Assembly: GCA_963759115.1 (NCBI GenBank)
Contig: CAVWXT010000021.1
Span: forward strand, 1-21,658
Length of the DNA: 21,658 bases
Direction of reading: 5' to 3'
Origin: CAVWXT01 sp963759115
Lineage (GTDB): Bacteria; Planctomycetota; Planctomycetia; Pirellulales; Thermoguttaceae
In this document: positions 10,011 through 18,939 of the stretch, piece by piece
Position numbering within the stretch: the stretch's first letter is position 1
Layout of the letters: every line of letters starts with the position of its first letter
Notes under the pieces: model-generated
What the model saw: only the letters and a program-made list of their open reading frames with translations
The model's database searches: none
What the model was told of the DNA's origin: nothing
Program-made: the position numbers and the translations under genes

Positions 10011-10333
10011 GTGGGCAAGGACTCGCCGCCGATCTACTTCGAGTACGACTGGGGGCTGACCAAGCCGGACGCGGTCAAGGAGATGGACTACCTCGTCCAT
10101 TCTCCCCGATGGGGCCTCGGGTTCCAGAAGATGGCTCGGGAGCAAGGGGCGACGTGCTACCTGAGGTTCCCCGGCCATCCCTCGGAGAAGTACGCCGACA
10201 TGTGGGACTTCATGGTGAGGGAGCTGGGGGCGGGTTCGGGCGTCACGAACCTTCGTGAAGTGACGAAGGTCGAGACCGCTCGGCTGGGGATCCGATGCTT
10301 GAACGGCTCGGCGGCAAGGCCGGTGCCTCCTGA
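10011..10333 (+). CDS. Hypothetical 107-residue protein downstream of DUF123
   Basis: GTG at 10011. Its ribosome-binding site (ggagg, 9998-10002) overlaps the last codons of the DUF123 gene, so translation is likely coupled. The protein is soluble, without signal or membrane segment: IYFEYDWGLTKPDAVKEMDY, SPRWGLGFQKMAREQGATCY, HPSEKYADMWDFMVRELG. I do not recognise the family. In the starting frame the ORF would run on to 10580 through low-complexity Arg/Pro/Ser-rich sequence. One frame change near 10293 instead gives RMLERLGGKAGAS and a stop at 10331-10333, exactly before a strong terminator hairpin. I prefer that end because it gives protein-like sequence and a sensible transcript end. The stop is therefore inferred. 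Confidence 0.55.
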
Positions 10334-10363
10334 AAAAGGTATCCCAATCTTGGGATACCTTTT
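10334..10363. terminator. Strong intrinsic-type terminator hairpin
   Basis: A perfect 14-base inverted repeat, aaaaggtatcccaa (10334-10347) and ttgggatacctttt (10350-10363), separated by two bases; in practice a 13-pair stem with a tetraloop. The A run on the left and T run on the right make it work in both directions. It sits immediately after the inferred stop of the 107-residue gene. Flanking cctg/cagg can extend the stem after an interior mismatch. Confidence 0.75.
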
Positions 10364-10541
10364 CCGGCAGGTGACTGCTTCCACTTCGCCGTTCGGGCGG
10401 AAGCGGATCTCTCGTCTTGCCGCTGCCGCCTCGTCCTTCCGGCCCCCTTCGCCTCGACGAGGATGCTTGTCCCGATGCCGACCGCCGACCGGTTCGGCCG
10501 CCCTTCCCGAACGCCTGCTTGACCACAGGTTCGGCCGACAT

Positions 10542-10564
10542 CTGTTGGAAATCTTTTCCAACAG
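10542..10564. repeat. Inverted repeat, 10-base arms
   Basis: Arms ctgttggaaa (10542-10551) and tttccaacag (10555-10564) are perfectly complementary with loop tct. It lies about 58 bases beyond the stop of the possible minus-strand ORF that ends at 10622 and could be its terminator, but there is no T run after the stem on that strand. Confidence 0.5.
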
Positions 10565-10576
10565 CCGCTCGGGGGG

Positions 10577-10596
10577 TTAGCCAATTTTTTGGCTGA
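10577..10596. repeat. Short hairpin with T-rich loop
   Basis: Arms agccaa (10579-10584) and ttggct (10589-10594) around a tttt loop, extendable by a wobble and one A-T pair. Twelve bases after the previous inverted repeat. Possible part of a bidirectional termination region. Confidence 0.35.
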
Positions 10597-10621
10597 GGTC
10601 GTGCCGTTGCCGGAATGACGG

Positions 10622-10880
10622 CTATGTCGGCTGCGGCGGATTGCCGGTCAGCGTCCATGCCGTCTCGCTTCCGTCCCCGTCGCTCCGGACAGGTTCGACA
10701 ATCGGGACAAGTCGTCCGTCCCCGGCGGGTCTCGTTCCGACCACACTGCTCTTGATGGTGCCCGCCGGCAACATGAGCACGACATGCCCGAGCCCTCGAA
10801 GTGCATGGTGGCGGGGAGCCTGGCGAAGCCGATGGGGTGGAGTTGCAGGAGACACGGAGGGGGGCGGCGGCTCAGGCTTG
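10622..10880 (-). CDS. Possible small minus-strand protein (uncertain)
   Basis: Read on the minus strand and allowing one frame change near 10780, the sequence gives HPIGFARLPATMHFEGSG and then HVVLMLPAGTIKSSVVGTRP, ending SETAWTLTGNPPQPT with a stop at 10622-10624. The text is more protein-like than the competing frames and has GC-rich third positions, but no start codon with a ribosome-binding site is obvious and I do not recognise the family. It may be a fragment of a gene that is otherwise lost, or chance. The remaining bases up to 11021 hold no other gene and should contain the promoter of the next plus-strand gene. Confidence 0.25.
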
Positions 10881-11006
10881 CGGTAGCCAGTGAATTCCGA
10901 GAAGATAATGAAGTCGGATGTGCGGAGAGTGCGTTTCAGAACTCGACCCAGTCCTTTGGCGTCAGAGGGATTTCGGAAACGCACTTGGGTTTCGAAATCG
11001 TCTCTG

Positions 11007-11024
11007 AAGGAGTCTCCTGCCATG
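11007..11024 (+). promoter_or_regulatory. Extended ribosome-binding leader shared with the sulfatase
   Basis: aaggagtctcctgccatg ends at the start codon of the oxidoreductase. It matches the minus-strand sulfatase leader at 17 of 18 positions. The identity beyond the aaggag core is more than ribosome binding needs. Confidence 0.6.
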
Positions 11025-12250
11025 GCACAACTCTCCCGCCGATCGTTCTTGGCCGCTTCGGCTGCGGCTGCTGCCACCGGAAGTTCCCTGCTCGATTCCG
11101 CCCAGGCTGCCGAGGTCATTCCCGGCTTTGACCAGACCAAGACCGACTACGACCGCACGAAGCAGTGGAAGCCGTTCAGCGACCGCAAGGTTCGGGTCGG
11201 GATCGTCGGCCATGGCGTTTGCCAATTCGGCCTGGCATTCGACCTCCAGAATCATCCCAACGTCGAGTTGGTCGCGGTCAGCGACTTGTTTCCCGATCGC
11301 TGCGCCGACATGGCCCGAAAGGCCCAAGTGCGAGAAGACCTACCCGTCGCTGGAAGAGATGGTCAAGGACGATTCGATCGAGGCCATCTTCTGCGCCACC
11401 GACGCTCCGTCCCACGCCAAGCACGCCGTCCTCTGCATGGAGCACGGCAAGCACGTTGCCACCGCGGTTCCGGCCTTCTACGGCGACATCGAAGATGCCC
11501 AGAGGCTTCTGGAATGCTGCCGGAAGAACAAGGGGCTGGTCTATGCGATGTTCGAGACCTCCGTGCTTTCACGACGATCTGTACGCGATGGAGAAGCTCT
11601 TTGCCGCCGGCGTGTTTGGCCGCATCGTCTACTCCGAAGGGGAGTATTGCCATCCGCATTCCCTGGGCGCCCCGGCACTGGGCTCCTACAAGGACTGGCG
11701 GAAGAAAGGCTGCCCGATGTGGTACCCGACGCACGCCACGGCCTACTATGTCGGCGTGACGCACAAGAGCTTCGTCGACGTCTCGTGCCAGGGGACTCCC
11801 GACTTCGACGAATCCCGACGGGTTCCCAACGCGATCGGAAACATCTTCAAGTCGGAAGTCGGCCTGTTCCGGACGGCGGAGGGCGGCTTGTCCCGGATGA
11901 TGATCTGTTCTTCGCAGGGCGAGTACCTGGAAGCGGGACGCATCCGGGGTGAATATGGCGGATTCAACCAGTCTTTCGTCGGCGATGCGACCGGCAAGAA
12001 ACGTTACGACGAGGCCCTCCGGAAGGGCTTGCAGATCAAGAAGTACGCTTTGCCGCCGGGGGTTCAGCCGGGCGGACATGGCGGCTCGCACGGCTATCTC
12101 GGCGACGACTTCATCGACGCCATTCTGCGCGGCCGCAAACCGGCGGTCGACGTCATCGCGGCGCTGAACATGACCGTGCCCGGCTACTACGCGCACCTGT
12201 CCGCCCTGAAAGACGGCGAAACGCTGAAGATTCCGCAGTATTCGCTGTAG
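11022..12250 (+). CDS. Gfo/Idh/MocA oxidoreductase with Tat signal (AVP variant)
   Basis: ATG at 11022. A twin-arginine signal (SRRSFLAASAAAAATGSSLL, then AQAAE) directs export of the folded, cofactor-loaded protein. The nucleotide-binding Rossmann fold starts with VRVGIVGHGVCQFG, followed by VELVAVSDLFPDRC. The C-terminal alpha/beta domain runs from FGRIVYSEGEYCH to a stop at 12248-12250, giving about 409 residues, normal for the family. Where most relatives have Glu-Lys-Pro after 'GKHV', this protein reads GKHVATAVPAFYG, so the usual catalytic lysine is replaced by Val. The frame changes at 11323-11325 (one C too many; MARKA/KCEKTY) and near 11570 (FETS/CFHDDL). Substrate is probably a sugar derivative; chemistry may differ from a standard dehydrogenase. 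GH109-type NAD-dependent glycosidases have the same fold and are an alternative. Confidence 0.9.
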
Positions 12251-12265
12251 ACCCAGCGTCGTAGC

Positions 12266-12286
12266 GGCGTGCTTCCAATGCACGCC
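12266..12286 (+). terminator. Hairpin after the first oxidoreductase
   Basis: Perfect 7-base stem ggcgtgc (12266-12272) / gcacgcc (12280-12286) with a 7-base loop, 16 bases after the stop codon. There is no T run, so it is a weak terminator or an RNA 3'-end stabiliser. Confidence 0.45.
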
Positions 12287-12389
12287 CTTGCACAGGATTC
12301 GTTCTGTTCAATTCTTCCGCGGCAGCCGTTATGGGCGATCGCAGCTTTTCTCGGAAATGCCTTTGGTAGCGTAGAAAGACCCGTTTCCG

Positions 12390-13991
12390 ATGAGCCATCC
12401 TGAGCCAAACCTGCGGGCCGGTACGCTGAAGTTGCCCTCGGTGATCATGCAAGCGGTCACCCACATTGCGCCGGGGCCGGGATGATCCTGACCTTCCAGT
12501 TGATCACGAAGCACTCGGTGAGACTGTTCCTCTGGCCTTCGCCATCGCCTTCGTCATCATGCTCAGCCTCGGCATGTCGTTGGCCGAACTGGCCAAGCAC
12601 TTGCCGTCGGCCGGCGGATATTACACGTACGTCAGCCGCACAGTCCATCCGCGGGCCGGCTTCCTCACGGCCTGGCTCTACTTCCTCTATGATCCGGTCG
12701 GAACGGCCATCAATCTGACGATCGTCGGTTACATGACGGAGAAATCGCTGCTGGCGGCATACCCATTGGTCCCCTGGTGGGCGTTCTGATTCTGGCAACC
12801 CTCCTGATTTCGTTCCTGGCCTATCGGGGAATCGAAATCTCCGTGGAGTTCACGATGGTGTTGGGCATCGCCGAGGTGTCTGTTGCTCGCCTTGGCGGCA
12901 ACAGGACTGATTTGGCCGGGCAAGGGCGGCGTGAATCTCGACTCCTTTAACTTTCACAATATCCCTTCCAGCAGCGGCATGGCGCTGGCCGTCGTCTATG
13001 CGATCTTTTGTTTTTCCGGCTTCGAGTCGGTGGCCCCCTTGGCCGAAGAAAGCGAGAACCCAAGCGCAACCTGCCCTTGGCAATCGTCGGCGCCGTGCTG
13101 TTGATGGCCGTCGTCTATGTTTTCTGCGGGTGGGGTCTGCTGGTGGGTTGGGGCACCGACGACCTGCCAACGGTTCATCGACATTCCGGACTCCGCGGAG
13201 AATCCCCTGTTTCAATTGGCCCGGCAATTATGGGGCGCGGCTGGATCGTGATCTTGCTGGCCCTGGTCAATTCGGCCATCGGAGTGTCGATGGCTTCCAC
13301 CAATGCGGCCACGCGGGTGTTTTTCGCCATGGGGCGAAGCGGATCGTTGCCCAAGATTCTCGCCCGAGTTCATCCGGTCCACCAGACTCCCGCGGTGGCC
13401 ATCGCTTTTCAGACGTTCTTGACTCTCGCGATCGGGCTGGGACTGGGGCTCGCGATGGGCCCGAGCCGATGAGTTCAATCTCCTGGCCGTGTCGCTGACC
13501 TTGGGCATGGTCTGCGTCTATTGCGCCGGCAATCTGGGCGTCTTCCTGTTCTTTTTCCGTCAGCTTCGAAGCGAGTTCAGCTCTTCCGGCATGCCCTGCT
13601 GCCATTGGTGTCGTCGGCGGCGCATGATCTATGTGGGCTACAAGACAGTCTATCCCGCCCCCGATCCGTTCGAGCCGCCGGCCAGCTACGCTCCCTACCT
13701 CGTCGCCGTGTGGCTGGGACTAGGAATCTGCTTCTGGTGGCGATGAAGTTGGCCGGCCGGGAAGACTGGCTGCTGAAGGCAGGCCAGGCCGCCTACGAGC
13801 ATCCCGGGTCATCGGGAATGGAACAGGAGGAACGAACCGCCCTGGACATACCACGATTGACGCGGACGATGAGGATGAAGCGGTCCACCACCCGACCGGC
13901 ACTGCTGCTCGCCTTGTGCCGCCCCAACGGGACCAACTCGCGGCCGGCTTCTCCCTTGAGCCGGCTGGAGGATCGCAAGCCGCTCGATTAA
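12390..13991 (+). CDS. APC-superfamily amino acid/amine permease
   Basis: The start at ATG 12390 begins a short open frame, MSHPEPNLRAGTLKLPSVIM and QAVTHIAPG, whose continuation AGMILTFQLITKHS is one frame away. Membrane segments follow in order: VPLAFAIAFVIMLSLGMSLA, GFLTAWLYFLYDPVGTAINL, VLILATLLISFLAYRG, ALAVVYAIFCFSGFESVAPL (the APC 'FSGFES' helix), LPLAIVGAVLLMAVVYVFCG, IVILLALVNSAIGVSMASTN then RVFFAMGRSGSLP, AIAFQTFLTLAIGLGLGL, and LGMVCVYCAGNLGVFLFFF. About 12 helices and 530 residues fit the family. It would import an amino acid, amine or similar small solute through the cytoplasmic membrane. About ten frame changes occur in 1.6 kb, the densest of the window, and the C-terminus (somewhere between 13860 and 13991) is unclear. 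Family confident, substrate unknown. Confidence 0.85.
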
Positions 13992-14069
13992 CATGGGGGA
14001 CGGTTGCGGCTCGGAGCGTATCCGAGCGGCACTGTACGGGGAATCCTGGCGAACCAAGGAGCGAAAACC

Positions 14070-15471
14070 ATGAAGCGGGAAGAGTCGGCCAAGGCAGGAT
14101 CGCGCCGGTTGTCGCGGCGGGATTTCGTGAGGCGGAGCGGCAAGGCGGCCGCGGCACCGCCCTGGCCGGGGTGGCGATTCCGCACGTCCACGCCGGCCGA
14201 GGACAACACGATCCGCCTGGCCCTGATCGGCTGCGGCGGCCGCGGCAGCGGGGCGGTGGCCAACGCCCTGTCGGTCCCCGGCGGCACCGGTCAAGCTGGT
14301 GGCCATGGCCGACCTCTTCGAGGACCGGCTGAACGGCTCGCACAAGGCCCTCGCCCGAGCAGTTCGGCGCGAAGGTCGACGTGCCGCCGGACCGGCAGTT
14401 CCTGGGCTTCGACGCCTACCGCAAGGCGATCGACTGCCTGCGGCCCGGCGACGTGGCCATGTTGACCACCCACGCCGCCTTCCGGCCCGACGCACCTGGA
14501 ATACGCCGTGCAAGAAGGGCGTGAACGTCTTCATGGAGAAGAGCTTCGCCCCCGATCCGGCGGGCATGCAGCGGATCATCCAGGCCGGCGAGGCGGCCGA
14601 GAAGAAGAACCTCAAGATCGCCGCCGGCCTGATGTGCCGCCACTCGCCGGCCCGCCAGGCGCTGATCCGAAAGATCCGCGACGGCGCGATGGGCCAGATC
14701 CAGCTGATCCGCGCCTACCGCATGGACGCCGGCGGCGGCCATGGGCCCGTCGCCAAGGGCGACGAAAGCGAGCTGCTCTGGCAGATCCGCCGCGCCTGCT
14801 GCTTCCTGTGGGCGTCGTCGGGCCTGTTCATCGGACTGATGATCCACCAGATCGACGAGTGCTGCTGGATCAAGGACGCCTGGCCGGTCTCCGCGCACGG
14901 CGTCGGCGGGCGGGTCGCCAACAGCCCCGATTGCGGCCAGAACCTCGACTGCTACTCGATCGAGTACACCTTCGCCGACGGCACCAAGGCGATGGTCGTC
15001 GGGCCGCTACATTCCCAACTGCTACAACGAGTTCGCCACCTTCGTCCACGGCACGAAGTGCGCCGCGCAGTTCTCGGGCAACATCCACGCCCCGACGGTG
15101 CAGATCTACAAGGACCAGCGCGATCGCCGCCGACAACATCGACTGGAACTACGGCTACAAGGAACGCCTGGTCACGCGATACCGCGGATCAGAGCCCCTG
15201 GCAGGACGAGTGGAACGTGCTTCTGGACGCCATCCGCAACGACCGGCCGCACAACGAGGCCAAGCGGGCCGCCTACTCCGACCTGGCGGCGATCATGGGC
15301 CGGGCGGCCGTCCACTCGGGCAAGATCATCACCTGGGACGAGGCGATGGCCTCGAACTTCCAGTTCTGCCCGAACATCGACACCCTGAACGAAAACAGCC
15401 CCCCGCCGGTCCAGGCCGACGCCCAGGGCCGCTACCCGGCGCCGGTCCCGGGCGCGTGGACGGAAATCTAA
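14070..15471 (+). CDS. Gfo/Idh/MocA oxidoreductase with Tat signal (EKS variant)
   Basis: ATG at 14070, preceded by aaggag. The Tat signal SRRDFVRRSGKAAA continues as TALAGVAIPHVHA in a second frame and returns at AEDNTIRLALIGCGGRGSGA, the Rossmann dinucleotide motif. Further landmarks are VAMADLFEDRL, GVNVFMEKSFAPDPAGMQRI (the EKP motif as EKS, lysine kept), IAAGLMCRHSPARQALI, GLFIGLMIHQIDECCWIKDA, FVHGTKCAAQFSG and a C-terminus with WQDEWNVLLDAIRNDRPHNE. Stop at 15469-15471, about 467 residues. Roughly seven frame changes fall in the first 450 and around 15000-15200 bases; 14520-15000 is clean. Third codon positions are almost all G or C. Probably an exported sugar-derivative dehydrogenase; substrate cannot be told from the sequence. 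Confidence 0.9.
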
Positions 15472-15551
15472 ACAAGTTCCGTGCAATCCAAAGGAACCTG
15501 AAGAGGGTGTGCCCTAGCATCTTGACGGTCAGACGACAACGGAGCGTTTTC

Positions 15552-17288
15552 ATGCGTCGAATTCTGGTTTTCTTGTCAATCATAGTGGGCGTCATGCCCT
15601 CGGCCAGGGCGGCTGATCTGATCTTCAAGCAGCGGATGCTGAAGGACTTGGTTGAACAGGTGCCTGAGATCCTCAGGAGTTACGACCCCCAAACCGGCCG
15701 CTTTGGCACGGGGATCTGGATCTGCGGGGACCAACAAGTGATGTATCCGTTGGCCGTCGCGTACGCCTCTTCTGCCCCAGGGAGCCGCTACTCGAAGGAT
15801 GCCCGGCTGCTTGAGATGATCATGAAGGCGGGGGATGCCCTGATCGACGATATGAACGACCAGGGCCAATGGGAGTTCCGCAAGAAGGACGGTAGCACTT
15901 GGGGCCCAATCCGCATGCCATGGACGTACTCCCGTTGGATCCGCACTTACCAGTTGATCCGCGATGACATGCCGCCGGATCGGCGCGAGCGTTGGATCAA
16001 GGCGCTTTCGTTGGGCTACTCGAAGATCGCTCAGCACGATATGGGCCATGTCCACAACATCCCGGCCCATCACGCGATGGGACTGTACGCGGCGGGCAAA
16101 GTGCTTGGCCGGCCGGACTGGTGTGCCCAGGCAGCGGCTTTCCTTGCCGGCGTGGCCTCGAAGCAAACCGAAGGGGGCTACTGGTCGGAAGGAGTCGGGC
16201 CGGTCGTTCAATACGGGTTCGTGTACGTGGAGGCCCTAGGGACCTACTACGCCATGTCCGGCGATCGCCGCGTGCTCCCTGCCCTGGAGAAGTCCGCAGC
16301 GTTTCACCGTCACTTCACCTATCCGAGCGGGCAGAGCGTGGAGACGGTCGATCAGCGAAATCCGTACCACGATCAGGTCGCTCCGGGAAATGTCGGCTTC
16401 ACCTTCACACCCGCCGGTCGGGCCTACCTCCAGAACCAATGGGCACACCTGAAATCCGCGCCCTTGACCCCGACCTCATCGCGTCGTTCGTTCTTTACGG
16501 CGAGGAAGGGCCGGTGGAAGCCGAGGGCTCGGAATCGGCCGACTCGACGTTCCTGCTCCGCGAAGGGGGCGTCGCTCGTGCGGCGATGATGCGAAAAGGT
16601 CCGTGGTCGGTTTGCCTCTCCGCGTACACTGCCCCAGTGAGCACTTCCCGATGGATCCAGGATCGCCAGAACCTGGTGAGCATCCACCACAAAGACGGGA
16701 TTGATCCTCGGCGGGGGGAACACCAAGCTCCAGCCAGGTTGGAGCACCTTTACGGTTGGCGATCCCGCGCTGTGTCGCACCGCCGGGCGACACCAATCCA
16801 CAATTCCTTCCCCGCAGCCAGCTGTACCACGTTCCTTCCGCGGCCACGCTGATTCCCGGGCCGGAGCCTTCGCTGGGGCTGAGGTACGGGCCGGAAACCT
16901 GCCGGCATCCGCACCGTTCCGAAGAGCGATCGGGTGCTGGAGGTAGTCGTAGAAGGAACGGCCGAGTCCGATCTCCGCACCACAGCGCATCTCGCGTTAT
17001 TCCTCATTTCGGCAAGCGGCTGGAGACCGCCAGCGGGCGGAAGCACGTCTTGGGGCCCCAGCCGATTGCCTTGTCGGCAGGCCAAATCGGCGGCTGGATC
17101 GATCACGGCGGCTACAGACTCCGGCTCCCTGCCGGGGCCACGCTACAGTGGCCGGTGCTGCCGGCACAACCCTTACCGTGCAGACGGCCACGCCACCGTC
17201 GGAGGAAGCACGGCTGGTCGTCCATATTCCCTTCAATCAGAGCACCAATGTGCTCCGTCACAATCGAGATCCGTATCACGCATGGTGA
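15552..17288 (+). CDS. Secreted alpha-toroid/beta-sandwich protein, polysaccharide-lyase-like
   Basis: ATG at 15552 behind ggag. Signal peptide MRRILVFLSIIVGVMPSARA. An all-helical domain (residues about 25-300, one clean frame) has aromatic and charged motifs: YDPQTGRFGTGIWICGDQQV, MPWTYSRWIRTYQLIRDDMP, VHNIPAHHAMGLYAAGKVLG, EGGYWSEGVGPVVQYGFVYV. This resembles the alpha/alpha toroid of heparinase- and alginate-lyase-type enzymes. A beta-rich second half follows: GVARAAMMRKGPWSVCLSAY, LVSIHHKD, LILGGGNTKLQPGWSTFTVG. It ends in VVHIPFNQSTNVLRHNRDPY and a stop at 17286-17288. About 578 residues; six or more frame changes, all after 16450. I cannot name the PL family; the conserved His/Tyr sites are compatible with a lyase but not proof. 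An alternative end in another frame is 17298. Confidence 0.65.
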
Positions 17289-17614
17289 AAAGGGCTAACG
17301 AGCCTGCCGCTTGCCAATCCGTAGAGGAAACGGATCCACCTGCGTTGTGCGAGCAACGGCCTTTCCGTCAATTGGAGCGCAACCGAGGGATGGTTGCGAT
17401 GATCGCCCCGTACGGGGTACGATTTCCTTGTAATCTGGTTCATGGTGGCCGTAGTTCGAGGAGAACGAACGATGACAGCGGCAAATCTTCGCAGAATTGG
17501 CATCTGTCTGGCGGGCTTGCTCGGCGCGGGTGCGGTAGTCGCCGCCGAGCCGGTCTTCGGACAACTGGACCTTATTCTGTTTGTCAGATCAATCGTTACC
17601 GTGAGGACAAAACG
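17289..17614. other. Intergenic stretch with a 48-codon ORF and a palindrome
   Basis: The first 180 bases show no gene. A 12-base perfect palindrome lies at 17406-17417 and a secreted mini-ORF at 17472-17618 (separate entries). The stretch must also hold the promoter of the downstream oxidoreductase if that gene has its own. Confidence 0.5.
17406..17417. promoter_or_regulatory. Perfect palindrome, possible operator
   Basis: ccccgtacgggg is a 12-base perfect palindrome with no loop, 55 bases upstream of the mini-ORF start. It has the symmetry of a dimeric-regulator site. In such GC-rich DNA a chance palindrome is possible. Confidence 0.25.
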
Positions 17615-17618
17615 ATGA
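17472..17618 (+). CDS. 48-residue peptide with signal sequence, overlapping the next start
   Basis: ATG at 17472 with gaggagaacga just upstream. The whole ORF is one frame: a basic start MTAANLRRIGI, hydrophobic core CLAGLLGAGAVVAA, a likely cleavage site near AAEPVFG, then LDLILFVRSIVTVRTKR. Its TGA (17616-17618) overlaps the ATG of the oxidoreductase (17615-17617) as atga, the classic sign of translational coupling. It could be a small secreted peptide, a leader for coupling, or the front of a longer secreted gene that was cut off. The composition matches other signal peptides in the window. I do not recognise a family. Confidence 0.5.
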   Translation: MTAANLRRIGICLAGLLGAGAVVAAEPVFGQLDLILFVRSIVTVRTKR

Positions 17619-18939
17619 GACTCGCTCGAATTCACCTGAAGACCGATCGTCGGACGTTCCTGAAAAGCGCTTGCCGCGGCCGGCGCGGGAGCGGTCGCCG
17701 CGCCGCTGGTCATCCCGTCGCGGGTGTTGGGGGCCGCGTCGCCCAGCAATCGGCTCAACATCGCCGCCGTGGGAACGGGCGGGCGCTGCCGCGCGCTGAT
17801 GACGGAGATCCTCCGCCAGGGCGAAAACCTGGTGGCGCTGTGCGACGTCGATCAGCGCCAGTTCGCCGACGTGCGCAAAGGCCATCGCCGGCCAAGTCGA
17901 GGGCGGCGACAAGGCCATGGAAAAGGCCAAGCTGTACGAGGATTACCGGAAACTGCTCGACGCGGAGAAATCGCTCGACGCCGTGGTGATCGCCATCGGC
18001 TCGCGCTGGCACGCGCCGATCTCGGTGCGGGCCATGAAGGCGGGCAAGCATGTCTACTGCGAGAAACCGCTGGTCGCACGATCGCCGAGGCCCGCGAACT
18101 GATCGAGCTGACGCCGCGGTGCAAGGTCGCCACGCAGATGGGCACCCAGGGCACCAGCAGCAAGGCGTTCCGCCGCACGCGTGGAGATCATCCAGGCGGG
18201 AGTGCTGGGCCAGATCGAGCGGGTCTACCTGTGGTCGGACTACTGCGGCAAGTTCCCCCCCAGCCACGATCGTCCGGCGGGCGAGGACCCGGTTCCCGAC
18301 GGCCTGAACTGGGACTTCTGGCTGGGGCCCTGCGCCGTGGCGGCCGTTCAAGGCGGGCGTCTATCTGCCCGGCTGCATCGCGACGCAGAACTGGCTCGAC
18401 CTGTGCAACGGCATGTTGTCCGGCCAAGGCGCGCATACGTTCCAATTGCCGGTCCGCGCGCTGAAACTCGCCCCGCCGGTCCGGGTCACCGCCGAACTCC
18501 CCGAGCCGCTCAAGGAAACCTACGTCTCGCAAGGGTGTTTCGCTTCGAGTACGCCGCGCGCGACGGCCTGGCGCCGGTCACGCTCTGGTGGGGCGACGGC
18601 GGCAAGTATCCGCCCGAGGAGGTCACCGACAGCCTCAAGAGCCGTCAGCGGCAGCTGCCGAACACCGGCTGCCTGTTTGTCGGGCAGCGGGGACAGCTTT
18701 ATACCGACGGCTGGGGCGTCGCCGGCATCATGAAACTCGACGGCGACAAGCAATGGCGCGGCGTGTTGAATCACGAAGCCGTCCAAGCGGTGCCGCTCAC
18801 CGTGCCGCGCCTGCCCGACGACAATCACATGCAAGAGTGGTTCCAGGCCTGCAAGGGCGGTCCGGCCACGTACAACGGCTTCGAGGTGGGAGCGCGCGTT
18901 TCCGAGGCCTACTGTTCCCACGAGTTCTCGGCACTTTGA
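17615..18939 (+). CDS. Gfo/Idh/MocA oxidoreductase with Tat signal (canonical EKP)
   Basis: ATG at 17615 overlaps the mini-ORF stop. The Tat signal DRRTFLKSA continues, after one extra T at 17671-17672, as AAAGAGAVAAPLVIPSRVLG. Next are the Rossmann motif LNIAAVGTGGRCRALM, ENLVALCDVDQRQF, the canonical GKHVYCEKPLV, and IAEARELIELTPRCKVATQM. The C-terminal domain includes VYLWSDYCGKFPPSHDRPAG, FEYAARDGLAPVTLWWGDGG and GCLFVGQRGQLYTDGWG. It ends NGFEVGARVSEAYCSHEFSA with a stop at 18937-18939; about 441 residues. Six frame changes were located, several being one base too many in a G or T pair (17671, 17880, 18339) or one C lost (near 18074). It is the third exported oxidoreductase here and the only one that keeps the standard EKP motif. 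Confidence 0.9.

Larger units (their letters stand above)
10364..10621. other. Gene-free, hairpin-rich block
   Basis: No convincing gene. Long open frames on both strands here are Arg/Ser/Pro-rich and overlap each other, as expected of noncoding GC-rich sequence. It holds two further inverted repeats (10542-10564 and 10577-10596). A dispersed repeat or an untranslated region between converging transcripts are both possible. Confidence 0.4.

Noticed and set aside
10243..10258. Hairpin tcacgaa/ttcgtga
   Set aside because: Lies inside the coding sequence of the 107-residue protein with a two-base loop; probably chance.
10157..10658. Minus-strand frames across the 107-residue gene and hairpin block
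   Set aside because: Basic, low-complexity text that runs straight through the hairpins and overlaps a better plus-strand gene; no start signal.
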